Assembly (NCBI GenBank): GCA_051880035.1
Contig: JBJENE010000042.1
Location: forward strand, 1-42,923
Length of the DNA stretch: 42,923 nt
From: Eshraghiella sp051880035
GTDB lineage: Bacteria > Bacillota > Clostridia > Lachnospirales > Lachnospiraceae
Direction: 5' to 3'
The first letter of the stretch is position 1; every line of letters begins with the position of its first letter. Below the pieces are notes generated by a model, which was given only the letters and a program-made list of their open reading frames with translations, had not been told where the DNA came from and made no database searches. Of this stretch, positions 35,762-42,297 are shown piece after piece. Made by a program: the position numbers and the translations under genes.

Positions 35762-35804
35762 AAAAAAAGCTAATCAATAAGACTTTTGGCCTATTGATCA
35801 GCTT
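35762..35804 (-). terminator. intrinsic terminator of the antiporter gene
   Basis: Stem AGCTgATCAATA / TATTGATtAGCT with AAAAG loop region; on the minus strand followed by TTTTTTT. Confidence 0.85.
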
Positions 35805-35818
35805 ATATCCGGTACATA

Positions 35819-37018
35819 TTACACAGTTTCTCTCATTTTGCGCTCTGACAGCCCTTTATTGCTTTTGAAAAGAAGCTTGAAAAATACAGGCGTAAGAACA
35901 GATGAAATTATAATAAGAAGAATTACAGGTGTAAAATCTTCGGAAGAAATAATTCCGGCATCAAGTCCCTTCTGTGCCACAACAAGTGCAACCTCTCCTC
36001 TGGTCATCATACCGATACCGCATATGAGAGATTCTTTCCATGTATGCTTCGTAATCTTTGCGGCAAAACCACACCCTATAATCTTACCAAGAATAGCAAC
36101 TACAACAAAACATGCGGAGAATGCCAGAAGCCCCCATGTCATACCTGATATATTTGTTTTGAGTCCTATTCCCGCAAAGAAAATCGGTCCGAAAAACAGG
36201 TATGAACTAATAGAAATTCTTCTGTCAACATAATTTGAATCCTTAATATTACACAGAATTACACCTGCAACAAACGCTCCCGTAATATCTGCAATACCGA
36301 AATATTTTTCTGCAATATATGAAAGAGCAAAACACAATGCGATACTAAAGATTACAATTCTTCTTCTGTGAGGATATCTTTTGTCCAGGAAAGAAAAAAT
36401 CTTATACAATATGAAACCGATAACTCCCGCTAACAGGAAAAACAGACCGGTTTTCAAAAAGATACTTCCGATTCCCGAATTATTACCTTCAGCAATTCCC
36501 AGCACAATTGTGAGAACAATAATGCCGATTACATCATCTATTATCGCAGCACTCACAATGGTGGTTCCAAGCTCAGTCTTAAGTTTTCCCATTTCCTTAA
36601 GTGTCTGAACCGTAATACTTACCGATGTGGCAGTCATTATAACGCCAATAAAAAGTGCTTTAAAAAATTCCGGACTTCCAATCTTGGCCGGTCCGTAAAA
36701 CAAAAGTGTAAGACCCGTACCGAGTGCGCATGGAACCAAAACTCCCAAAGTGGCCATAAGCAATGCCACAGGACCTGTCTTAATAAGTGTCTTTAAATTG
36801 GTCTCAAGTCCGGCAGAGAACATCAGAAGAACGACTCCGACCTCACCGAAAACCTTAATATATTCACTGTTTTCAACCCAGCCCAAAAGGCACGGACCGA
36901 TTAACAAACCCGCAAGAATCTGACCCACAACCTGAGGAAGCTTAATCTTTTTGGCAACGAGACCAAATACTTCAGCAACGGCAATAATAATTGCCAAATC
37001 CCTTAAATTCTCGTACAT
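35819..37018 (-). CDS. CPA2-family Na+(K+)/H+ antiporter
   Basis: 399 residues with 12-13 membrane helices. Family blocks are KLPQVVGQILAGLLIGP near the N-terminus, GVVLLMFSAGLETN, and the ion-binding AAIIDDVIGII (two adjacent aspartates) in the middle. No cytoplasmic TrkA-N or TrkA-C domain follows, so it is the short form without nucleotide gating. It exchanges monovalent cations for protons to manage pH or salt. The ATG at 37018 has GGAAGGTG 6 bases upstream; a GTG at 37027 is inside that ribosome site. Confidence 0.93.
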   Translation of the reverse strand: MYENLRDLAIIIAVAEVFGLVAKKIKLPQVVGQILAGLLIGPCLLGWVENSEYIKVFGEVGVVLLMFSAGLETNLKTLIKTGPVALLMATLGVLVPCALGTGLTLLFYGPAKIGSPEFFKALFIGVIMTATSVSITVQTLKEMGKLKTELGTTIVSAAIIDDVIGIIVLTIVLGIAEGNNSGIGSIFLKTGLFFLLAGVIGFILYKIFSFLDKRYPHRRRIVIFSIALCFALSYIAEKYFGIADITGAFVAGVILCNIKDSNYVDRRISISSYLFFGPIFFAGIGLKTNISGMTWGLLAFSACFVVVAILGKIIGCGFAAKITKHTWKESLICGIGMMTRGEVALVVAQKGLDAGIISSEDFTPVILLIIISSVLTPVFFKLLFKSNKGLSERKMRETV

Positions 37019-37063
37019 TTTCTTCACCTTCCATTTTATGTAATTTCTCTTAAACCAACGAAC

Positions 37064-37092
37064 ATTCTAATGGAAGACAATTAAAAAAACAA
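37064..37092 (-). promoter_or_regulatory. probable promoter of the antiporter gene
   Basis: Minus strand TTGTTT (37087-37092), 17-base spacer, TAGAAT (37064-37069). Confidence 0.45.
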
Positions 37093-37106
37093 GTATATTT
37101 TTCAAC

Positions 37107-37138
37107 AAAAAGCATAAAAATTTGTGTATTTTTTATGC
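37107..37138 (-). terminator. terminator of the SGNH hydrolase/reductase operon
   Basis: Stem GCATAAAAA / TTTTTATGC with a 9-base loop, followed on the minus strand by TTTTTG. A+T-rich but correctly placed 26 bases past the stop. Confidence 0.6.
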
Positions 37139-37163
37139 ATTATGCTAAATGAGATATGTTATA

Positions 37164-38030
37164 TTACACCCTCAGGTAATTCAAATCCAAAAGTTTCCCA
37201 TATACCCGGTTTCCCAGCAGTTCAAAAAACTTCTCGTTACCGTGAACATGGTCGTAACAGGGAGCCTTCATAAGACCGTCAGGCATCTCTCCCAGTTTAA
37301 GTGTTTCTATATCGTCACTGCTTAGCCCTATACAATCAAGTGTGGCTGCATTTTCTACGAGATATTCATGAAAATCCAAAAAGCGGCTGTTATATTTATG
37401 CCTAAGCACCTCATTAACCGCAGTCAGTTCCGGCATATATTCTTTGGCCGTAAGCCCGATAACAAGATACCTGTCACTTGCAGTAAACCGGATCATCCGG
37501 TCAATATTGTCCGTCACCTCATCCACATTGGACATTGACGCATAATCATTGGTTCCTGCCCAGAATATATTAATGTCATCAGAAAAATCCATTCCGGAAA
37601 GATATGTCTTTACAGACACTTCCTCCGGTATTTCCTCCATAGGCTCATCCGGAATAAAATAGTACTTTTCCTCACGTCTTATGAGTCGCCCCTTATGTCC
37701 CGGGATTGTTACAGGATTAACAAGGTCTTCCCCCGTATCTTCTTTAACCTGTTTTAAAAGTCCGGGTGTCATATCGTTATCGGTTCTGAGTGTAACCGGA
37801 AAGCCCTCCTTGCCGCCTGCATCCATGAATTCTGCCGTCCTGCCGGCACAAAATACAGCGTTAAGAGGAAGCGCTCCCACTCTTACGGCTATGGTCATTG
37901 AGTTTTCCCCGCCTATGCCGTAATTGTTTACGGTAAGGCCTGTAAGCCTATGAAGCACTGCCGGATAGGACAAAGAATTTCCGAATGCGGTTCCGGCAGT
38001 AAGACTGTCACCAAAACAATTTATCTGCAT
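37164..38030 (-). CDS. SGNH/GDSL-family hydrolase with central insertion
   Basis: 288 residues. The N-terminus starts directly in block I (FGDSLTAG, Ser9), GGEN is the glycine block, GTNDY is block III, and CYDHVHGN supplies the catalytic Asp/His. About 90 residues lie between the glycine block and GTND, longer than in the minimal fold; they may form a lid or substrate subdomain. No signal peptide. The gene overlaps the end of the aldo/keto reductase gene by 10 bases, so the two are translated together. Its ribosome site AAGGAG lies inside that gene. Substrate unknown. Confidence 0.85.
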   Translation of the reverse strand: MQINCFGDSLTAGTAFGNSLSYPAVLHRLTGLTVNNYGIGGENSMTIAVRVGALPLNAVFCAGRTAEFMDAGGKEGFPVTLRTDNDMTPGLLKQVKEDTGEDLVNPVTIPGHKGRLIRREEKYYFIPDEPMEEIPEEVSVKTYLSGMDFSDDINIFWAGTNDYASMSNVDEVTDNIDRMIRFTASDRYLVIGLTAKEYMPELTAVNEVLRHKYNSRFLDFHEYLVENAATLDCIGLSSDDIETLKLGEMPDGLMKAPCYDHVHGNEKFFELLGNRVYGKLLDLNYLRV

Positions 38031-39151
38031 TTAAGTATCTCCTTAATCTCTGCGGACAGAGTTCTTAAATCTTCCCTTATATTAATCCTCTGAGGACATT
38101 TACTCTCGCATAACCCACATCCTATACATCTGTCTGCATCTGCATTGTCATTAAGTATATTGTCATAATTCCACTTAAGGTTATTCGCATCCCTGTAAAT
38201 ATTATATGTATTCCACACCTTAAAGTTCCATGGGATTCCAACGCCCTGCGGACAAGGCATACAGTATCTGCATCCCGTACATCCGTTACGTACTCTCCGG
38301 TTAAGCGCGTCTCTTACTCCTGCAATTATTTTTTCCTCTTCCGCGGACAAAGGCACAAAATTTCCGAATGTATTCAGATTATCCAAAACCTGGTTTTCAT
38401 CTGACATTCCGCTTAAAACAACTTTTACATTCGGACGGCTTGCCACAAACCTTAAGGCATATGATGCCGCACTTGCCTTTTTATCCGGAAATGCGTCTGT
38501 AATTTCCTGCGGAAGATTTGCTAACATTCCGCCCTTAACAGGTTCCATAATAATAAGCGGCACATTCTTCCTTACCGTAAGCTCATACCCTCTGTCGCCT
38601 GCCTGCTCATCAATATCCATATAATTATACTGAATCTGGCAAAAATCCCAATCCCTGTAATTAAGGATTTCCTCAAAAACCTCATATTCATCATGGAACG
38701 AAAATCCCAGAAATCTGATTTTACCCTGCTCTTTAAGTTTCCCGCAAAACTCTATTACACCGATATCCCTCATTTTGGTGAAACGCTCTTTATCAAGCGC
38801 ATGAAGCAGATAAAAGTCAACATAATCTTTATTAAGTCTTTTAAGCTGCTTTTCAAACATCTCTGCCGCATCTTCCACGCTGTTAATCTCCCATACGGGA
38901 AGCTTGGTTGCCAGAAAATAGTCTTCTCTCTTCCTGCCATCAAGATATCTGCCTAAAAAAGGCTCACTTTCCCCATTATGGTACGGATATGCCGTGTCAT
39001 AATAATTCACCCCTGCTTCAAACGCCTTATCAAGCATTGCAGATGCCCGCTTCTCATCAATCTTCCCATCCGGTGTGGTAGGAAAGCGCATACACCCGAA
39101 TCCCAACAAAGATGTTTCAACTCCCAGTTTGTCAATTTGCCTTTTTTCCAT
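38021..39151 (-). CDS. aldo/keto reductase with C-terminal ferredoxin domain
   Basis: 376 residues. The TIM-barrel reductase part (1-270) has the tetrad D (YYDTAYPY), Y (same block), K (LATKLP) and H (YLLHALD), and the nucleotide-binding SGMSDENQV. The C-terminus (about 285-376) has two Cys clusters, CTGCRYCMPCPQG and CIGCGLCESKCPQ, for 4Fe-4S centres. This fused form is frequent in Clostridia; electrons may pass between ferredoxin-type centres and the carbonyl substrate. Substrate unknown. GGAG precedes the ATG by 7 bases. Confidence 0.93.
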   Translation of the reverse strand: MEKRQIDKLGVETSLLGFGCMRFPTTPDGKIDEKRASAMLDKAFEAGVNYYDTAYPYHNGESEPFLGRYLDGRKREDYFLATKLPVWEINSVEDAAEMFEKQLKRLNKDYVDFYLLHALDKERFTKMRDIGVIEFCGKLKEQGKIRFLGFSFHDEYEVFEEILNYRDWDFCQIQYNYMDIDEQAGDRGYELTVRKNVPLIIMEPVKGGMLANLPQEITDAFPDKKASAASYALRFVASRPNVKVVLSGMSDENQVLDNLNTFGNFVPLSAEEEKIIAGVRDALNRRVRNGCTGCRYCMPCPQGVGIPWNFKVWNTYNIYRDANNLKWNYDNILNDNADADRCIGCGLCESKCPQRINIREDLRTLSAEIKEILKCR

Positions 39152-39179
39152 ATAAACGCTCCTTTTTCAGATTTATATA

Positions 39180-39209
39180 ATTATACCATTTTACATGCAT
39201 CAAAAACAA
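39180..39209 (-). promoter_or_regulatory. promoter of the aldo/keto reductase operon
   Basis: Minus strand TTGTTT (39204-39209), 18-base spacer, TATAAT (39180-39185). Confidence 0.55.
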
Positions 39210-39219
39210 CCCTTCATGC

Positions 39220-39248
39220 TTGACAAACGCCTTATATCGGACTAAACT
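39220..39248 (+). promoter_or_regulatory. sigma-70 promoter of the 61-residue protein gene
   Basis: TTGACA (39220-39225), 17-base spacer, TAAACT (39243-39248). Confidence 0.7.
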
Positions 39249-39283
39249 TGGAATATAAAAAATATGCATAGGAGGTATGTATT

Positions 39284-39469
39284 ATGTCAACCAGAGACGA
39301 TTGGAAAGAGACCGGAAAAGACCTTGGACATGCATTTAAAGGTTTAGGCAAAAATATAATCAAATCAGCCAAGAAAGGCATTAACAAAGCCACGGACTGG
39401 GCAGAAAGCGATGACAACCAAACATCCGCCCAGACAAACCAGACAGACAATCAGGATAACAATCAATAG
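39284..39469 (+). CDS. small charged amphipathic protein
   Basis: 61 residues, function unknown. Residues 4-42 are a Lys/Gly/Asp-rich potential amphipathic helix (DDWKETGKDLGHAFKGLGK, then IIKSAKKGINKATDWAE); residues 43-61 are a Gln/Asn/Asp/Thr tail of low complexity. No membrane segment or Cys. The gene is surely real: consensus promoter, an AGGAGG ribosome site 9 bases from the ATG, and a terminator just after the stop. It is monocistronic, and the signals suggest strong expression. A stress or envelope-associated small protein is possible but unproven. Confidence 0.8.
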   Translation: MSTRDDWKETGKDLGHAFKGLGKNIIKSAKKGINKATDWAESDDNQTSAQTNQTDNQDNNQ

Positions 39470-39481
39470 AACAGCTAATTT

Positions 39482-39520
39482 CAAAACAGGTGCCGCATCT
39501 TCGGCATCTGTTTTGGTTTA
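39482..39520 (+). terminator. intrinsic terminator of the 61-residue protein gene
   Basis: Stem CAAAACAGgTGCCG / CGGCAtCTGTTTTG with a CATCTT loop, T-rich on exit (TTTTGGTTTAT). Confidence 0.8.
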
Positions 39521-39591
39521 TATGTCAGCAAATACTCTGCACGAATAAGAATTGCATACCCCCCGCCTACCTATAACGAAAATCATGAAGC

Positions 39592-39999
39592 TTATATCAC
39601 TTTAGGTTTATCAAATATGAAACCACACTTATCACAGACAAAACGCCTGGTGTTTATGACTACATCATCTCCTCGACGCTCTTTTTTGTTAACCATTGTT
39701 AAAGGGTGGAGAGGATTCAGATTTAAAGAATATCTGGCTTTTGCCTTGCCGTGTCTGATTGATTGTGCCAGGAATGCATGATATTCAGGGGATTTGCATT
39801 TAGGACAGCATTTCATATGATACGCTATCGGCTCCGGCACTCTTCCTTCTCTTCTGCAAAATTCTTCTTCCAAGTCGAATTTGGACATGCACCCGTCACA
39901 ATATCCAAATCTGTGGTTAACAGCCTCGTCCTTTCTGTTATACCCGACTTTTTCTATGCCATATTTAATTTTATGGCCACATCTTACACAAAAATTCAT
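39592..39999 (-). CDS. zinc-ribbon protein
   Basis: 135 residues with four CxxC pairs: CVRC at residue 4, CDGC near 34, CPKC near 71 and CDKC near 123, enough for two zinc ribbons. The stretch between 75 and 115 is basic (RHGKAKARYS, NKKERRGDD). No catalytic motif; a nucleic-acid or protein-binding role is the general expectation. It ends a three-gene set with two small membrane proteins (21-base gap). GGGAG ribosome site 8 bases upstream of the ATG. Confidence 0.75.
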   Translation of the reverse strand: MNFCVRCGHKIKYGIEKVGYNRKDEAVNHRFGYCDGCMSKFDLEEEFCRREGRVPEPIAYHMKCCPKCKSPEYHAFLAQSIRHGKAKARYSLNLNPLHPLTMVNKKERRGDDVVINTRRFVCDKCGFIFDKPKVI

Positions 40000-40020
40000 A
40001 ACAACGCTCCCTTTGCCCGG

Positions 40021-40218
40021 TCATTTCTTATCCTTATCGTAATATCCATTTATACAGCGCCTTCTCCGTTCTGCAACGCTCACTCCGTTTGCGACATCCC
40101 TCCCTAATTTGGCATTATCAATTTTGGATACAGGATAATTGTCAAGTCTATGATTTGCAATTATCTTAGGTATTGTAAATAATGCAATAAGTAATATTAT
40201 TTCGACAAAAATTTTCAT
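40021..40218 (-). CDS. small single-span membrane protein, paralogue 1
   Basis: 65 residues. A hydrophobic N-terminus (FVEIILLIALFTIP) spans the membrane once; the cytoplasmic rest is basic and ends in INGYYDKDKK, which matches the end of the next gene upstream (MNNGYYNKKKK). Function unknown. Its ribosome site is weak (GGAT directly before the ATG, AAGGAT 14 bases away), so it may depend on coupling with the preceding gene, 20 bases away. Confidence 0.6.
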   Translation of the reverse strand: MKIFVEIILLIALFTIPKIIANHRLDNYPVSKIDNAKLGRDVANGVSVAERRRRCINGYYDKDKK

Positions 40219-40238
40219 ATCCGGTCACCGATCCTTTC

Positions 40239-40436
40239 TTATTTTTTCTTCTTATTGTAATACCCATTGTTCATTCGTTTATTTAGTTCTTTTTTACTAT
40301 ACTTCCCGGAAGAAGAATCAATAAATGCTTGGCGAATATCAAAGTCATGATTTTGGGTGACATCTTTGATACATGCATCCTTAATAAGTTGATATAATAG
40401 CCATCCTAATCCTAAAACAATAATCAATGCTCCCAT
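40239..40436 (-). CDS. small single-span membrane protein, paralogue 2
   Basis: 65 residues, the same length and plan as its neighbour: hydrophobic N-terminus (LIIVLGLGWLLYQLI), a polar middle with DFDIRQAFIDSSSGKYS, and the lysine-rich end MNNGYYNKKKK. GGAGG lies 9 bases upstream of the ATG. First gene of the small operon. A possible promoter with an extended -10 (TGGTAAAAT) lies near 40492-40500 on the minus strand. Confidence 0.65.
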   Translation of the reverse strand: MGALIIVLGLGWLLYQLIKDACIKDVTQNHDFDIRQAFIDSSSGKYSKKELNKRMNNGYYNKKKK

Positions 40437-40531
40437 AACAAATAACCTCCGTTCTTAAACTTATCTGCAATTTCTTTATCTTTATGTTCAAATTTTACCA
40501 CACCCAGGTGTACAATAAACCGTACTTTGTG

Positions 40532-40725
40532 CAGGCCGACCGGGGTAAAAAATGAATTTTTATCTGAATTTAAGGAGGCCGGCCGGTTCGGTCGGTCAAG
40601 CCTCACTGTCCGAGGCGTGGCGTGACAAACTTCGAAACCGGATGTATTGCGGCCCCGGGGCGTGGGTTTTTGATTCTTCTCCTCACGCCCCGCTCATCAC
40701 TCTACCCGGGGCGTGGGCTTTTGAT
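40532..40725. repeat. G+C-rich patch with inverted repeats
   Basis: Much richer in G+C than its neighbours. It has CCGACCG (40536-40542) opposite CGGTCGG (40589-40595), and two copies of CCCGGGGCGTGGG (40654 and 40705, 51 bases apart) with CACGCCCC between them, so either copy can pair with the middle element. The second copy runs directly into the tandem array. No credible gene. Confidence 0.6.
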
Positions 40726-40978
40726 TACGAGCATTTTGCTATATTTCCACTTCTTAATCGTAGTTTTAGGGTTCCAATTACGAGCAATACTTCCCAAATC
40801 CCACTTCTTAATCGTAGTTTTAGGGCTCCAATTACGAGCAAAATTTCTCAAATCCTACTTTTTCATCGTAACCCCCGGGCTCCGACTACGAGCAATATTT
40901 CCCAAATCCCGCTTTTTCATCGTAAATCCCAGGCTAAAAATACGAGCAATATTTCCCGAATCCACATTCTTAATCGTA
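40726..40978. repeat. tandem repeat array, five copies of a 54-bp unit
   Basis: The motif TCGTA recurs at 40758, 40812, 40866, 40920 and 40974, exactly 54 bases apart; TACGA recurs at 40726, 40779, 40833, 40887 and 40941. Each unit is therefore TACGA, about 28 bases (including CCCAAATCC), TCGTA, 16 bases. TCGTA-N16-TACGA is an inverted repeat in each unit. The sequence between is degenerate. Because 54 is a multiple of three, several frames stay open across the array, but none has convincing translation signals. Confidence 0.85.
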
Positions 40979-41002
40979 CCCCACCGTAAAGTGTTTTTTA
41001 TG

Positions 41003-41030
41003 TACATTCCAGACCAATATATGATATACT
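41003..41030 (+). promoter_or_regulatory. possible promoter of the lipoprotein gene
   Basis: TACATT (41003-41008) and TATACT (41025-41030) with a 16-base spacer, 34 bases before the start codon. Confidence 0.35.
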
Positions 41031-41064
41031 CACATATGATTCAAAGCGAAAAAGGAGAACAATT

Positions 41065-41462
41065 ATGCACAAAAGAGTGATAGCTGCACTGTCAGTTCTT
41101 TGCATTACCGCAGGGATGTTAAGCGCCTGCAAGCAAAAAGAAATTGAGGTTTCAAAAAAGAATCCGCAGCGGAGTCAAAAGACTTTTTAGAAATCAAAGG
41201 AAACGAAGAAAATACAGAAACCGAAGAACCTGAAATAATTAAGCCGTGGACAGAGGAAAATAATGTTACTTTTTCCGCAGGCGATATTGAAATACCATGG
41301 CTTGACGACAACAACGGGAAACCGGAGCTGAACAGAGAGGCCAACATGCATTTGGTCGTTGTTGCTCCGAAAGAGTACGACGGATTGTTATTATGTTTGA
41401 ATGAAAACGGCGAGGACTTATTAAACAGCCGGTTCATCCGCGTAAATGATTTGATTAAATAA
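41065..41462 (+). pseudogene. lipoprotein gene split by a -1 frameshift at a slippery heptamer
   Basis: The first frame (41065-41190, 41 codons) begins MHKRVIAAL with a lipoprotein signal and lipobox MLSAC, then ends at TAG. From 41160 the -1 frame continues to TAA at 41460-41462 with a sensible acidic domain (ESAAESKDFLEIKGNEENTE, then FSAGDIEIPWLDDN, HLVVVAPKEYDGLLL and NSRFIRVNDLIK). Joined, they give a 132-residue secreted lipoprotein of unknown function. The break lies exactly at A AAA AAG (41154-41160) in the zero frame. Either one A has been lost from a run of seven, or ribosomes shift. AAAGGAG site before the ATG and a terminator after 41462 both support one gene across the break. Confidence 0.75.
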
Positions 41463-41473
41463 TTCATTTAAAG

Positions 41474-41507
41474 AGAGCGTAGGAATGCCTACGCTCTTGT
41501 TTTAATT
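41474..41507 (+). terminator. intrinsic terminator of the lipoprotein gene
   Basis: Stem AGAGCGTAGG / CCTACGCTCT with an AATG loop, then TGTTTTAATT. Confidence 0.85.
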
Positions 41508-41523
41508 GTATCATATGATATAA

Positions 41524-42258
41524 TTATTTTTCTTCGTAAAAAGTCTTATACAAGCTCTTTGCAAACGATTCGTAAACCTTGTCCATATCGGCACGAATAT
41601 ATTTGTAACCGGCAGGATCACCAACATATGCTTTCGGAACCAAAGAAATATTTTCGATTTCACCCTCGTTCCATTTAGCGCGTTCATCGCCTTTAAGCAT
41701 GGTTGGTTTTAAGCCTTCAATCTTTTCTTTTCGCACCATATCCGGGCAGATATCAAGCATCAAAGCTGTCTCAAATGCAGATGCATGAATATCAAATTCA
41801 TCCTCAGGCCACTTTTCAATTTCAAATGATTCATCAAGCTGCATAGGGGTTATCTTGACAAGATAGTCCTCGTCGCCATTAAATCCCAAATACGGAATAT
41901 CGTCCTCATATTCCGGCCAATAAGATTTCATCTTAAGCCTTTTATTGGATTCAATGATGGAACTAAGCAATGCGGTTCTCTGCAAACCATCTCCGTGAGC
42001 ATTAATAAAAACGGTTTTTTGAAAGCCAAAACGATCAAGAGATGCAAGAATATCTTTTACTGATGCAATGATATTTTCAAGGGACGAATTAAAGGTTCCG
42101 GGAAACTGCCTTGTCATTGCCTGCGTTCCGCCAAAATAAAACGGTGGCGCCACAACACATTCTCCGCCTTCCGCTTCAAAATATCTTTTAACAGATATTT
42201 CCACACCAATATGATACATTATTTTGACATGCCGGGCAACAATCGAATTTGCATACAT
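41524..42258 (-). CDS. creatininase-family protein, N-terminally short
   Basis: 244 residues. Family blocks present: FPGTFNSS, INAHGDG (metal and substrate region), HASAFETALML and YVGDPAGY. Creatininase-type amidohydrolases act on small cyclic or formyl amides with Zn/Mn. The usual N-terminal motif (PxGSxEQHGPHLPxxTD), which gives several metal ligands, is missing; FPGT is at residue 53 instead of near 85-90. An in-frame stop lies 9 bases upstream of the ATG, so no longer frame exists. The ribosome site is weak. The gene may be decayed, or its 5' end was replaced. It lies 39 bases after an alcohol dehydrogenase gene. Confidence 0.75.
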   Translation of the reverse strand: MYANSIVARHVKIMYHIGVEISVKRYFEAEGGECVVAPPFYFGGTQAMTRQFPGTFNSSLENIIASVKDILASLDRFGFQKTVFINAHGDGLQRTALLSSIIESNKRLKMKSYWPEYEDDIPYLGFNGDEDYLVKITPMQLDESFEIEKWPEDEFDIHASAFETALMLDICPDMVRKEKIEGLKPTMLKGDERAKWNEGEIENISLVPKAYVGDPAGYKYIRADMDKVYESFAKSLYKTFYEEK

Positions 42259-42297
42259 ATATTCTCTTTATATTATTTCAACAAAATTCTTATTCTT

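Noticed and set aside
40424..40606. 60-codon minus-strand frame starting with GTG in the G+C-rich patch
   Set aside because: No ribosome site, unusual composition, and its end overlaps the ribosome site and start of the following gene; the apparent NGGYL similarity comes from that site.
40726..40978. CRISPR array
   Set aside because: There is no division into constant repeats and unique spacers; the whole 54-bp unit is related between copies, and no cas gene is near.
40552..40989. Open frames of 145 and 152 codons on the plus strand through the 54-bp array (40552-40989 and 40622-41080)
   Set aside because: Two different frames stay open only because the period is a multiple of three; no good ribosome site, and the encoded 18-residue repeats differ in both frames without protein-like conservation.
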